Origin: Metabacillus endolithicus
Lineage (GTDB): Bacteria; Bacillota; Bacilli; Bacillales; Bacillaceae
Length of the DNA: 64,000 bases
Direction: 5' to 3'
Assembly (NCBI RefSeq): GCF_023078335.1
Contig: NZ_CP095550.1
Span: 2,958,001 to 3,022,000, forward strand
Within the stretch, counting starts at the first letter, position 1. Each line of letters begins with the position of its first letter. The position numbers and the translations under genes are program-made. Under the pieces are notes generated by a model, which was not told the origin of the DNA, made no database searches, and saw nothing but the letters and a program-made list of their open reading frames with translations. Shown here piece after piece: positions 8,917 to 18,678 of this stretch.

Positions 8917-9828
8917 ATGAAAAGAGCAAGAATTATTTATAACCCTACCTCAGGGAGAGAGTTGTTTAAAAAACATTTGCCAGAGGTGCTACAAAAATTT
9001 GAACAAGCTGGCTATGAAACCTCTTGTCATGCAACAACAGGTGAAGGTGACGCGATACAAGCGGCAAAGGCAGCATCTGAGCGAGGCTTTGACTTAATTG
9101 TTGCAGCAGGTGGAGATGGCACAATCAACGAGGTTGTGAATGGGATCGCTGAATTGGAAGAGCGCCCACAGCTTGCTGTTATTCCAGTAGGAACAACAAA
9201 TGACTTTGCAAGGGCGATTGGTATTCCATTAAATAATGTCATTGCAGCGGTAGATGTGATCTTAGAAGGTGAACCGAAGAAGATTGATATTGGAAAGGTT
9301 AATGACCATTACTTTATCAATATTGCCGGTGGAGGTCGTCTTACTGAGCTAACATACGAGGTTCCGAGTAAGCTGAAAACAATGGTAGGGCAGCTGGCTT
9401 ATTATTTAAAAGGAATGGAAATGTTGCCATCCATACGTCCTGCTGAGGTAGAGATTGAGTATGATGGAAAGCTTTTTCAAGGTGAAATCATGTTATTTCT
9501 TGTTTCACTAACAAACTCAGTTGGTGGCTTTGAGAAGCTTGCACCTGATTCAAAATTAGATGATGGGATGTTTGACCTTCTTATTTTGAAAAAGGCTAAT
9601 CTAGCGGAGTTCATCCGAATTGCAAGCCTAGCGCTAAGAGGCGACCATATAAACGATGAACATATTATCTACACAAAGGCAAATCGGGTGAAGGTAGTAA
9701 ACAAAGATAAAATGCAGTTGAATTTAGATGGTGAATACGGTGGCATGCTACCGGGTGAATTCGTCAACATGTATCAGCATATTGATGTTATCATGTCGGC
9801 TGAAAAAGTAAGACAAATGGAAGAATAG
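8917..9828 (+). CDS. dagK: Diacylglycerol kinase (lipid kinase, DagK/YegS family)
   Basis: A 303-residue soluble lipid kinase that phosphorylates diacylglycerol to phosphatidic acid, recycling the DAG left by lipoteichoic acid synthesis. The catalytic GGDGTINEV motif is at about residues 65-73, and NIAGGGRLTEL and LNLDGEYG are further conserved parts of this fold. Start ATG at 8917 agrees with the family N-terminus (KRARIIYNPTSGRE). It lies between gatCAB and rlmCD, as in B. subtilis. It carries its own terminator, so it is probably monocistronic. Confidence 0.94.
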   Translation: MKRARIIYNPTSGRELFKKHLPEVLQKFEQAGYETSCHATTGEGDAIQAAKAASERGFDLIVAAGGDGTINEVVNGIAELEERPQLAVIPVGTTNDFARAIGIPLNNVIAAVDVILEGEPKKIDIGKVNDHYFINIAGGGRLTELTYEVPSKLKTMVGQLAYYLKGMEMLPSIRPAEVEIEYDGKLFQGEIMLFLVSLTNSVGGFEKLAPDSKLDDGMFDLLILKKANLAEFIRIASLALRGDHINDEHIIYTKANRVKVVNKDKMQLNLDGEYGGMLPGEFVNMYQHIDVIMSAEKVRQMEE

Positions 9829-9829
9829 G

Positions 9830-9863
9830 AACTTGGCAGAGCGCAATAGCCAAGTTTTTTTTA
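9830..9863 (+). terminator. Terminator after dagK
   Basis: Perfect 8-bp stem AACTTGGC / GCCAAGTT followed by eight or more T residues, starting 1 nt after the stop codon. Confidence 0.9.
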
Positions 9864-9918
9864 TTGAAATTGTTATGGTAAAATGAATGAAATAATTTGT
9901 ACGAAAAGGAAGAACAAC

Positions 9919-11301
9919 ATGGCGAAAATTCAAGCACCTGTAATGAAAAATGAATATTACGAAGTGACCTTTGAAGACTTAACGCATGAAGGTGCGGGTG
10001 TTGCAAAGGTTGAAGGCTTTCCAATCTTTGTTGAAAATGCACTGCCGGATGAACGAGCAAAAATAAAAGTAATCAAAGTAAACAAAGGCTTCGCGATCGG
10101 ACGATTAATTGAGCTCCAAGAACAAAGTGAAAAACGAATTGATGCACCTTGCCCAATCTATTCTCAATGCGGGGGCTCGCCAGCTTCAGCATCTTAGCTA
10201 TGAGGGACAGCTTGATTTTAAACGAAAACAAGTAGAACAGGTCCTTGCTAGAATAGGCAAATTAGATGTAAACAAAGTAAACGTACATCCGACTCTAGGC
10301 ATGGAGAATCCTTGGAATTATCGAAACAAAGCTCAGGTTCCAGTAGGTGAACGTGAGGGTGGTCTAGTCGCTGGTTTTTATCAAAAAAGAAGCCATGACA
10401 TCATTGATATGGAAAGATGCCTTATTCAGCAAGCTGAGAACGATGACGTTGTTCAAGCGGTGAAAACCATTTGTGAAAGATATGGAATTCGTGCTTATAA
10501 CGAAGAAAAGCACAAAGGCTGGCTTCGTCATATTATGGTTCGTTATGGACTTGTGACAAAAGAAATCATGGTTGTATTTGTAACAAGAACGGCTGACTTT
10601 CCACATAAAAATGAGGTTATCACTGAAATAACAAATCAACTACCACAAGTGAAGTCGATTGTGCAAAATATTAATAACAAAAAAACAAATGTCATCTTTG
10701 GCGATGAAACAAATGTTCTTTGGGGAGAAGAGTATATTTACGATAAAATTGGCGACGTAAAGTTCGCAATATCTGCACGCTCTTTTTATCAAGTAAACCC
10801 AGAGCAAACAAAGGTGCTATATGAAAAAGCACTGGAATACGCTGAATTAACCGGTGAAGAATCTGTGATCGATGCTTACTGCGGAATTGGGACGATTTCA
10901 TTGTTTCTTGCCCAAAAAGCAAAGAATGTTTTTGGTGTGGAAATTGTACCTGAAGCAATAGAGGATGCAAAGCGAAATGCAGAGCTGAATGGCATTGCTA
11001 ATGCAGAGTTTGCGGTTGGTGAAGCGGAGGTTGTTATTCCAGAATGGTACAAGCAGGGTAATCAGGCAGACGTGATTGTAGTAGACCCTCCGCGCAAGGG
11101 CGTGATGAAGCATTATTGAAGACAATCTTGGATATGAAGCCGAAGAAGGTTGTTTATGTTTCATGTAATCCTGGAACGCTTGCAAGGGATTTGCAGGTGT
11201 TGGAGTTAGGTGGATATAAGACGGTTGAGGTACAGCCGGTGGATATGTTTCCGCATACGACGCATGTGGAGTGTGTGACGCAACTTGTTTTGAATATGTA
11301 A
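9919..11301 (+). pseudogene. rlmCD: 23S rRNA (uracil-C5)-methyltransferase RlmCD, two frameshifts in this sequence
   Basis: SAM-dependent TrmA/RlmD-family methyltransferase that in B. subtilis modifies two uridines of 23S rRNA. It has an N-terminal TRAM domain, the [4Fe-4S] motif [10 protein letters not shown], a Rossmann core with [13 protein letters not shown] and PPRKG, and a C-terminal [11 protein letters not shown]. The frame is broken twice. An extra C near 10178 interrupts CGGC-QLQHLSY. A missing T after 11101 destroys PPRKG-CDEALLK. Undoing both gives an uninterrupted 460-residue protein, the normal family length, so sequencing error is more likely than decay. Start ATG 9919 (MAKIQAP) has AGGAAG upstream. 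Confidence 0.9.
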
Positions 11302-11748
11302 ACCAATAATAACCTGTGCGACATAACAAGCGATAGAAATATCAAAACAAAGTTCTAATTTGCTTGTGGAAGATGTGTGGATATAAGCAGGAAGAAAAGA
11401 AAGAACAAAGAGGGTGGGAATAAGAATCCCATCCTTTTTGCCCGATTGAAAATAAGTGGAAAAAGCCTGATAGAAGCTTGGCCCTATCAATGCTTGAATA
11501 AAAGTGTGAGGGGTTCCTAAAAAGCCCAAAAGCCTGAAAAAGAGTGAGAAAAAAGGAAGAAAAGCAAGAAGTAGCACGACATTATTTTGATGGGGCGGCA
11601 AATCGGTAATGTATAACCGGAGTGCCGTCTTCTCTTATATCAATTCGATTGATTAGTACCAAAGGGATAAAACATTTTTCCATTAGAAGTTTGCAATACT
11701 AAGTATTACGGTTACCTTGATATCATCATTTTAAAATCAGTTTATTAT
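11302..11748. other. Region with no supportable gene downstream of rlmCD
   Basis: A hairpin AGGGTGGGA / TCCCATCCT followed by T5 (11412-11440) is a probable terminator for rlmCD. A minus-strand frame of up to 131 codons (11206-11601, TTG start, no ribosome binding site, overlapping the rlmCD 3' end) encodes hydrophobic sequence that I do not recognise. A separate 33-codon minus frame begins near 11671. Both are weak; neither is called as a gene. Confidence 0.35.
11412..11440 (+). terminator. Probable terminator for rlmCD
   Basis: Nine-base stem with one G-T wobble and a T5 tail, 110 nt beyond the rlmCD stop. Confidence 0.6.
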
Positions 11749-12036
11749 TTAAATTGAATCAAATTCAATCAAGTGTTTTCCGGCGCTCACCAGATATAAA
11801 GGTAATGCATAGATATTAGTCGAAATTGCTCCGAAAATTATAGCTAGAACCCAAAATGCAATTTTAGAACCTAAATCTAAATCTGTAAAGCTCATCGCAA
11901 TTGCAGAAAAAAATAAAAATGCAGTAATAATATACATTAACCAACCGGCAACTGATGTAATTACTATTATACCTTGACCTAAGATTATTAATAAAATACC
12001 AACAATTTTAAGTGGGATATTTATTATTGTTTTCAT
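11749..12036 (-). CDS. Small hydrophobic membrane protein, unknown function
   Basis: A 95-residue protein made almost wholly of three hydrophobic segments (about residues 8-32, 33-52 and 60-85) with a short tail ending EFDSI. The minus-strand start ATG (MKTIINIPLK) has AAAAGGA about 10 nt upstream. The layout loosely recalls CD1845-type small membrane proteins of mobile elements, but no integrase, relaxase or other element gene is near, so this is only a resemblance. It stands alone in a gene-poor stretch. Confidence 0.5.
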   Translation of the reverse strand: MKTIINIPLKIVGILLIILGQGIIVITSVAGWLMYIITAFLFFSAIAMSFTDLDLGSKIAFWVLAIIFGAISTNIYALPLYLVSAGKHLIEFDSI

Positions 12037-12639
12037 ATCATGTTCATCCTTTTAGAAAGTTTAGCTTTCTGCTAGAACTGCCAGATTCAATAAATTATCA
12101 TTGACCGGTAACAAATAGCAGAATACTGAAAATATTTACTCGGAAATTATTCATTGATTTAATAGCACACACAACTTGATAAAAATTATTAATTTGGTAT
12201 AAAAATCTTTGTAAATATTCTTGAACTACTTCACAGTATATCATTTGTCCAGATGTTAAGAATGGGACTAACATCTTATTTTATGTATAAATATGTAATA
12301 TTTGTTAATTATTTCATAAGATGACCAAAGAGTAATTGAATATAGAAACTAAGGCAACACCTCACTGTTTTTCCCTTATTATGGATAACTTTACAGGCGG
12401 CATGATGTAATCCTGCCTGCATGCAACGTTCTTCTTTGAAATGTAACTAAAAGTGATGATTTAATAAGTTGTCAATAAAATGTTATTTTCATTAGATTTG
12501 TCTCATCCTCATCAACGGGTCTTTACGGATATGAACGATACATTCCTCTTTCGATATATGGTAAACAATATTTCCAGGTTCTACATTGAAAAATTCTTAG
12601 ATAGCAAAGAGTTTATTATCATAAAAAGTAGGTGATAGA
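12037..12639. other. 600-bp AT-rich region without recognisable genes
   Basis: No ORF with both a start signal and protein-like composition on either strand. The promoter of the DUF4275-like gene must lie at its right end. I see no repeats, terminators or RNA-like structures worth naming. Confidence 0.4.
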
Positions 12640-13092
12640 TTGGATTATATAATGAATATGGTGGAATCTATTAGAAGTAAAAAAGTGAAAGTAATAGAAA
12701 TACCTAAGTGGGGAGTATATTTAAGAAAGCAGTGGGAAGAAAGCTTTGCCAATCATCTCAGTAATAAGGAAAAGGAATCTATTTATCTTTATGACGAAGA
12801 TGGCCTTTGTGGTTACTTATGGCATTTATTTAGTTATGAAAGAAGGAAATGCTTAAAGGAGGAACAGGCTGATATAGCGTTTAATAAAGAGATGAAAAAG
12901 TCTTGTTATGTTTTTTATCAGCATTTAGATGATGCTTTTATCCTTGAGAATGCTACATTTATTACAGCTGAAGACTTTGTAAATGAAGAGGATATTTACG
13001 TAGTAGATAAAGAGTTTAGTTGGACTTATGTAAAAACTCATGAAACAGGATGGTGCGGTCCATATTTCAGTAAAAAAGACAAAGCTCAATAG
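12640..13092 (+). CDS. DUF4275-like protein
   Basis: A 150-residue soluble protein. The block from PKWGVYLRKQWEESFA through CGYLWHLFSYERR and the ending YVKTHETGWCGPYF agree with my memory of DUF4275, a Bacillus family of unknown function often found as lone accessory genes. The proposed TTG start is supported by AGGTGA 4 nt upstream; an ATG at 12652 is the alternative. Four cysteines and a GWCGP C-terminal motif are visible. The lone position between spacer regions fits an accessory gene with its own promoter. Confidence 0.7.
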   Translation: MDYIMNMVESIRSKKVKVIEIPKWGVYLRKQWEESFANHLSNKEKESIYLYDEDGLCGYLWHLFSYERRKCLKEEQADIAFNKEMKKSCYVFYQHLDDAFILENATFITAEDFVNEEDIYVVDKEFSWTYVKTHETGWCGPYFSKKDKAQ

Positions 13093-13356
13093 ATTCCATT
13101 AGTAGGCAATTATGATGACAGTGCTTTAGAAATTCGGGATGTTAACACCAAACTTTGATAAAAGGAAATTAACATAAACAACTAAAACCTAGCGGATAGA
13201 CTAAATAATAAAGAAGCAAAAATTAACAAGTCAAATCAATTTGATAAAAAGTACCCAAGCATGGTATAAGTGTTAAAGGAGCAGAACCATTTGCTTTTTT
13301 AATTTTGGGATAAGAGGTTAATCAAACATCCCATTATGAGAGGATTTGAGTTTAAG
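13093..13356. other. Spacer upstream of the Dus-family gene
   Basis: AT-rich, no ORF of note. A short inverted pair GGGAT / ATCCC flanks the region just before the Dus gene (about 13307-13333). Confidence 0.3.
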
Positions 13357-14339
13357 ATGACCGACAATTTTTGGCGTGACTTACCACGACCATTTTTTAT
13401 ATTAGCACCAATGGAAGAAGTGACAGATGTTGTTTTTCGTCATGTAGTGAGTGAAGCAGCAAGGCCGGATGTGTTTTTTACCGAGTTTACGAATTCGGAG
13501 AGTTATTGTCACCCAGAGGGGAAAAAAGTGTTCGTGGGCGTTTGACTTTTACAGAGGATGAACAACCGATTGTAGCCCATATATGGGGGGACAAGCCTGA
13601 GTACTTTAGGCAAATGAGTATTGGTATGGCGGAACTTGGATTTAAGGGAATCGATATCAATATGGGTTGTCCAGTACCTAATGTGACACAGCACGGAAAG
13701 GGAAGTGGCCTGATTCGTCGTCCAGATGTTGCAGCAGAATTAATACAAGCTGCAAAAGCAGGGGGATTGCCTGTAAGTGTAAAGACAAGGCTTGGATTCT
13801 CGGAATTAGACGAATGGCGCGAATGGCTGACACATATTTTAAAACAAGATATTGCCAATCTTTCCATTCATCTGCGTACAAGAGACGAAATGAGCAAAGT
13901 ACCTGCTCATTGGGAACTAATCCCGGAAATTAAGAAGCTTCGTGATGAGGTGGCTCCAGATACACTCTTGACGATTAATGGAGATATCACAGACTATCAA
14001 ACTGGCTTAAAGCTTGCTCAGGAATATGGTATTGATGGTGTTATGATTGGACGAGGTATATTCCATAATCCATTTGCCTTCGAGAAAGAACCGAGAGAAC
14101 ATAGTAGTGAGGAATTGCTGGATCTCTTAAGGTTGCATATGGATCTTCATGATAAATATTCAGGTTTAGAGCTTCGTCCGTTCACGGCTCTTCATCGCTT
14201 TTTTAAGATCTATGTTAAAGGGTTTCGAGGGGCAAGTGAGTTAAGAAATAGATTAATGAATACGAAATCAACAGATGAAGTGCGTGCATTGCTTGAAAGC
14301 TTTGAATCACAAAATTTTGATGGAGTGAAAGAGCAGTAG
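13357..14339 (+). pseudogene. tRNA-dihydrouridine synthase family protein, one frameshift
   Basis: FMN-dependent Dus enzyme, reducing uridines in tRNA. The N-terminus [17 protein letters not shown] contributes the FMN-binding TIM barrel. [10 protein letters not shown] carries the likely catalytic Cys. VKTRLGF and [10 protein letters not shown] are the later flavin and phosphate sites. The frame breaks at an A6 run (13522-13527) where one A appears to be missing (PEGKK then SVRGRL). Repair gives 327 residues, a normal length. Start taken at ATG 13357 (MTDNFW) from memory of homologues; an in-frame ATG at 13336 is possible. Which uridine is modified cannot be told. Confidence 0.85.
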
Positions 14340-14431
14340 AGCTAGCGCAATTAAGGTAAAGCGTAGTTAAATGATCAATCAGTCTATAAGAAAAAATTAT
14401 GCAAAATGCGTCAATAATTCAAATATTGCCT

Positions 14432-14471
14432 AACAACGGAATCATGTGTTAATTGATTCCGTTGTTTATTT
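14432..14471 (+). terminator. Terminator after the Dus gene
   Basis: Perfect 13-bp stem AACAACGGAATCA / TGATTCCGTTGTT with a 9-nt loop and a T-rich tail. Confidence 0.85.
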
Positions 14472-14928
14472 TGTCAGACATTCTTACCTTTATTGATGCT
14501 TCAATTGGATAATGTATTAAATTTCATAGATGAAAAGTTTAGAGAGAAAAAAAGATTAACATATCTACTAGTGATGATAAACCTTTCTTACAATACTTAA
14601 TTTTAATATATATAGCTGTTTACTAATATCCCAAGAGAAAACATTTATGAGATTATAGTTCAATAAGAAAAGATAAAGGCTTTTGCTATTAGGACTTGGC
14701 GGTAAGCCTAAGTTTTTTTATAACAATTTAAAAAATAGATCATCTAACTACCAGAAAATCACTTTTGTAGTTTGTTCAGTAGAATTAATAATTCACGAGG
14801 TAAGTAGTTTTTGTAATATGCTTGTAATGTTATATAAGAAAAATGAAAACAAGAATTACGAAAAAAAATTCTATTTTCATTAAAAATATATATTGAATAT
14901 TGGAAATTGATAGGATAATATCTTTAAG

Positions 14929-14941
14929 GTAAGCGCTTAAC
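14929..14941. promoter_or_regulatory. LacI/CcpA-type operator GTAAGCGCTTAAC
   Basis: Near-perfect palindrome with the AAGCGCTT core used by LacI-family repressors. A -10-like GATAAT lies at 14914-14919, so the operator falls about at +1 of the oxidoreductase operon, 35 nt before its start codon. Confidence 0.6.
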
Positions 14942-14975
14942 TAAAATTTTGTGAACTTGTATTGGAGGTGTGAAG

Positions 14976-15987
14976 ATGAGAAAAGTCCGATGGGGAATTC
15001 TGAGTGCAGCAAATATTGCCTATGATGAATTAGTCCCAGCACTACGACGATCAGATAAGGCAGAATTAGTTGCAGTAGCCTCGAAAAGTAAAGGCAAGAC
15101 AGAGCGATTCAAAGCACCAGTTACATATAGAAGATATGAACAATTATTAGAAGATAAGAATATCGACGCAGTATATATTCCACTACCAAACTCACTTCAT
15201 GCTGAATGGTATTGTTAAGGCGATGCAGCATGGAAAGCATGTACTACTTGAAAAACCAGCAGCGCTATCTGAATTTGAAATGCAAGCTATGAAACAAGCA
15301 TCGGAAGATAATAGTGTCGTGTTCATGGAAGCCTTTATGTACCAATTTCATAGTCAGCATGCCCGCGCAAAGGAATTGCTTTCGTCTGGGATCATTGGAG
15401 AATTCCGCCATGTAAAATCTCATTTCTCGTGGATGCTTGAGAATTCCGGAGATATTCGCCTAAATAGTGAACTGGGTGGTGGTGCAATGCGTGATGTGGG
15501 GTGTTATGGTTTGCATGCAGTCACTCAAATTGTTGGTTTTAAAGCCTGTGAAATTTCAATGAGTGGAAAAGTACCTGAGGAATATGGCGTTGATACAACC
15601 TCCACTTGTGTGATGATCGATGATCAAAAGAGAACGGCGGAAGTATCTGCTTCAATGGAACTTCCATTTACAAATCGATATGAAATCTTTGGACCTAAAG
15701 GAGTGATCACGGTTGACTCTTCTTTTCGACCAGATGTATCTGTTGATCAATTTGGGAAAATTACGGTAAAAGATCATGGTGGGAATATCATTCTTTTTGA
15801 AAGATGGAAGGATGATCAATATTTAAATCAGGTCGAACATTTTCATAATTGCATTCTTGAGAAGAAACAGCCTGATTACAATGCAGAAAACTCAATTCAG
15901 CTTGCACGTTACCTTGAAAAAGCCTACCAATCGTTGCAAAACAATTCTATGAAGATAAAAATCGATCAAAAGGAGAAGGATGCATAA
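14976..15987 (+). pseudogene. Gfo/Idh/MocA family oxidoreductase, one frameshift
   Basis: NAD(P)-dependent sugar or inositol dehydrogenase. The N-terminal Rossmann part (WGILSAANIAYDELVPAL) is followed by the family EKPAA motif, and the second domain has ELGGGAMRDVGCYGLH. An extra T at 15210 breaks the frame (HAEW then IVKAMQHGKH). Repair gives 336 residues. The ATG at 14976 is chosen because GGAGGTG lies just before it. The stop overlaps the next start (TAATG), so the two oxidoreductases are co-translated. The substrate is unknown; oxidation or epimerisation of an inositol isomer or glycoside is the contextual guess. Confidence 0.82.
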
Positions 15988-16985
15988 TGACTAAAAAGGT
16001 CCTTACAGCTGTTTTTGGACTTGGGAGACTAGGATATTGGCATGCTTTAAATGTTGCTAAAAGCCGAAATGCAGAACTTGTTTCTATCTGTGATGTCAAC
16101 CTTGAATCGGCACAAAAGGTAGCAGCAGATCTAGAAGTACCTAAATTTACGACTAATCCTGATGAGATCTTCCAGGATGACACTATTGAAGCGGTGGTTA
16201 TTGCGTCTCCAACAAATACACATTTTGACTTGTTAAAAAGAGCATCAGAAACAGGAAAGGCGATTTTTGTTGAAAAGCCGCTTACTATTGATTTGAAAGA
16301 GTCGCTTGAAATTAAATCAATCATGGAACAAAACCAAACCATTTGCCAAGTAGGGTTTATGCGACGATTTGACCCTGCGTATGATGCTGCCAAAAAAAGA
16401 ATCGCGGCGGGTGATATTGGAGAACCGATATATTTCCGTGGGATATCGCGTGACCCAGTTGCTCCACACGAATCGTTTGTTAAACATAGTGGTGGATTAT
16501 TTATCGACGTTTCGATTCATGATTTTGATATTGCGCGGTATTTAATGAATTCAGAGATACAAAATGTAAGCGCTAACGGAAAGGTGCTAAAATACCCATT
16601 TATGGAGAAATACAATGATGTTGATCAAGCCCTAACTTATATTGAGTTTACTTCAGGTGCAGCTGGAGATGTAGAGGCAAGCCGGAATGCTTATTATGGC
16701 TATGACATTCGAGCAGAAGTGATTGGGAGAGAAGGGTCCATCTTTATTGGAAACCTTCGTCAGCATGATATCCAGATTTTAACCAAAGCAGGCAATACAC
16801 ATGATATCCTGCCAGATTTCCCAACTAGATTTACTGATGCCTACACACTTGAATTAGAGGACTTTTTTAAAGTGGTTTTAGAAAAAGCAGTTCCGCGTGT
16901 GACGGTTGAAGATGGGGTAAAGGCATTAGAGATTGCTTATGCAGCTAGGGAATCTTATCATTCAGGCAATAAAGTGGAAGTTTAA
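15987..16985 (+). CDS. Gfo/Idh/MocA family oxidoreductase, inositol dehydrogenase-like
   Basis: A 332-residue NAD(P)-binding dehydrogenase. It has FGLGRLGYWH in the Rossmann domain, VEKPLT with the catalytic Lys, and HSGGLFIDVSIHDFDIAR with the Asp and His typical of inositol dehydrogenases. It closely parallels IolG (21958) in layout (GFMRRFDP, SRDPVAPHESF), so it is likely a paralogue acting on a different inositol isomer such as scyllo- or chiro-inositol. The start overlaps the upstream gene's stop by one base. A 175-nt gap with its own promoter separates it from the ABC operon. Confidence 0.88.
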   Translation: MTKKVLTAVFGLGRLGYWHALNVAKSRNAELVSICDVNLESAQKVAADLEVPKFTTNPDEIFQDDTIEAVVIASPTNTHFDLLKRASETGKAIFVEKPLTIDLKESLEIKSIMEQNQTICQVGFMRRFDPAYDAAKKRIAAGDIGEPIYFRGISRDPVAPHESFVKHSGGLFIDVSIHDFDIARYLMNSEIQNVSANGKVLKYPFMEKYNDVDQALTYIEFTSGAAGDVEASRNAYYGYDIRAEVIGREGSIFIGNLRQHDIQILTKAGNTHDILPDFPTRFTDAYTLELEDFFKVVLEKAVPRVTVEDGVKALEIAYAARESYHSGNKVEV

Positions 16986-16991
16986 GGGGTA

Positions 16992-17002
16992 ACTATTGGT
17001 TA
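16992..17002 (-). promoter_or_regulatory. IolR-box-like 11-mer upstream of the ABC importer
   Basis: On the minus strand this reads TAACCAATAGT, matching all 11 positions of the B. subtilis IolR repeat consensus WRAYCAADARD (recalled from the literature). It lies about 70 nt upstream of the -35. Confidence 0.45.
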
Positions 17003-17072
17003 AGTTGTGATAATTAATTGATGTTTTTATAATGTTTTTTTCAAAAGAAGATAAAAAAAGTTCAAAAAAGTG

Positions 17073-17123
17073 TTGATGTGTTGGTACTAAATGGATATAA
17101 TCAAAATAAGAAAACGCTTACTT
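17073..17123 (+). promoter_or_regulatory. Sigma-A promoter with overlapping LacI-type operator
   Basis: TTGATG (17073-17078), 17-nt spacer, TATAAT (17096-17101). The operator core AAAACGCTTA (17111-17120, part of AGAAAACGCTTACTT) lies at about +1 to +15, ideal for repression of the ABC importer genes. Confidence 0.7.
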
Positions 17124-17160
17124 CGCCTATATAGAGGCAGTTAAGGAAAGGGGTCTGTCC

Positions 17161-18678
17161 ATGGTAGCTCATGCAGGGAGCCTTCTCGAAATGAAAGGAA
17201 TTAAAAAAAGCTTTGGCTCAAACCACGTATTAAAAGGGATTGACTTGGATGTCAAAGCGGCTGAGGTACATGTTTTATTAGGGGAGAACGGTGCTGGGAA
17301 GTCCACTTTCATTAAAATACTAACTGGTGCGTATGAAAAGGATGCTGGAGAGATCTACTGGGAAGGGGAAAAAGTCCAGCTCAATAACCCTATCGATGCA
17401 ATGAACTTAGGAATTGCTACTATTTATCAGGAACTAAATGTTATACCAGAGCTGAAGGTCTATGAAAATATCTTTCTAGGAAGAGAGCTTAAGCAGGGTG
17501 GAAAGTTTTCCATGCTTGATCGAAAAGCGATGATTACTGAAGCGAAACGATGTTTATCTCTCTTAGGTCAAAAAACAGAGCTTGCAGAAATGGAACTAGG
17601 GGAGTTGGGGATTGGCCAGCAGCAGCTTGTCGAAATTGCGAAAGCGCTTGCCCTTGATGCAAAACTAATCATAATGGATGAACCAACTTCAAGTTTAAGT
17701 GCTCAAGAAGTAGAGCAGTTATACAGCTGCGTTGAGGCTTAGTTGAAAAAGGGATTGCAATTGTTTTTATTTCTCATCGTTTAGAGGAAATTAAACGTAT
17801 GGGTAACAGGATTACAATTCTAAGAGATGGATATAAAATCGATACACTACCAGTAAAAGATACAGATCCGGACTATTGGATTGAATTAATGGTAGGGCGT
17901 TCGTTAGATGAAAAGTTTCCAAAGCAGTCTTTTACACTTGGAGAAGAAGGATTCCGTATTGAAAATATGCTTGTAGAGGGAACGGAACAACCAGTTAATT
18001 TCTCTGTTAATTACGGAGAAATAGTTGGGTTCTCTGGACTTGTCGGTGCGGGAAGAACAGAGCTTGCAAGAGCTATTTTTGGCGCTGATCCAAGGAATAA
18101 GGATGCGAAAATATTGATTGATGGGCAAGAAGTCCAAATTAAAAATCCTCGTGATGCCATCGATGCAGGGATTGCTTTTATTACGGAAGACCGAAAAAGT
18201 GAAGGGCTTCTACTAGATCAGGCTGCAGATATCAATATTGCTTTAGCAAATATGAAAGGGTTTCAAAACAAAGCTAAACTCATTAATTTAAAGGATATTC
18301 GAGCGAAGGCAGAAGAATACATTAAAGAATTACAAATTCGTCCAAATAATATTGAACTTCATGCACGCAATTTTAGTGGCGGTAACCAGCAGAAAGTGGT
18401 CATTGCAAAATGGCTATGTACACAGGCGAAAGTGTTTATCTTCGACGAACCGACAAGGGGTATTGATGTTGGAGCGAAGGTTGAGGTGTACCGCTTGATG
18501 AATCAACTTGTTGAAAACGGTTCCATCGTCATGATGATATCTTCTGATCTTCCAGAAATCCTTGGAATGTGCGATAGGGTATATGTTATGAGCGAAGGGA
18601 AAATAACTGCGAATTTACCAATTCATGAGGCTTCTCAAGAAAGAATAATGAAAGCGGCTACGGGGGATGAAGCAATGA
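17161..18678 (+). pseudogene. Sugar ABC transporter ATP-binding protein (RbsA/MglA type), frameshifted
   Basis: Double-domain ATPase of CUT2-class importers (ribose, galactose, inositol). The first domain has Walker A LGENGAGKST, signature LGIGQQQLVEIAKAL and Walker B IIMDEPTSSLS. The second domain has FSGLVGAGRTELARAIFG, FSGGNQQKVVIAKWL and FDEPTRGID. One T is missing at 17739-17740 (CVEA then LVEKGIAIVFISH). As given, the second part runs on in frame into the permease. A G5 run at 18662-18666 may carry one extra G: removing it creates a stop overlapping the permease ATG (ATGA) and a normal 505-residue ATPase. Probably imports myo-inositol. Confidence 0.85.

Larger units (their letters stand above)
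14340..14975. other. Spacer between the Dus gene and the inositol island
   Basis: It contains the Dus terminator (14432-14471) and, at its right end, the promoter and operator of the first iol-region operon. A 66-codon frame at 14683-14883 starts at TTG without a ribosome binding site and looks spurious. Confidence 0.5.

Noticed and set aside
11206..11601. 131-codon minus-strand hydrophobic frame downstream of rlmCD
   Set aside because: TTG start without a ribosome binding site, about 95 nt overlap with the rlmCD 3' end, and no recognised family. Its hydrophobicity may simply reflect T-rich codons.
11749..12036. Evidence of a Tn916-like mobile element from the CD1845-like small membrane protein
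   Set aside because: The resemblance is weak and no integrase, relaxase, attachment repeats or conjugation genes were found.
14683..14883. 66-codon plus-strand frame before the inositol island
   Set aside because: TTG start, no ribosome binding site, AT-driven composition, not adjacent to any operon.
16566..16577. GTAAGCGCTAAC, resembling the LacI-type operators
   Set aside because: It lies inside the coding region of the second oxidoreductase (codons for NVSANG), far from a promoter, so probably chance.
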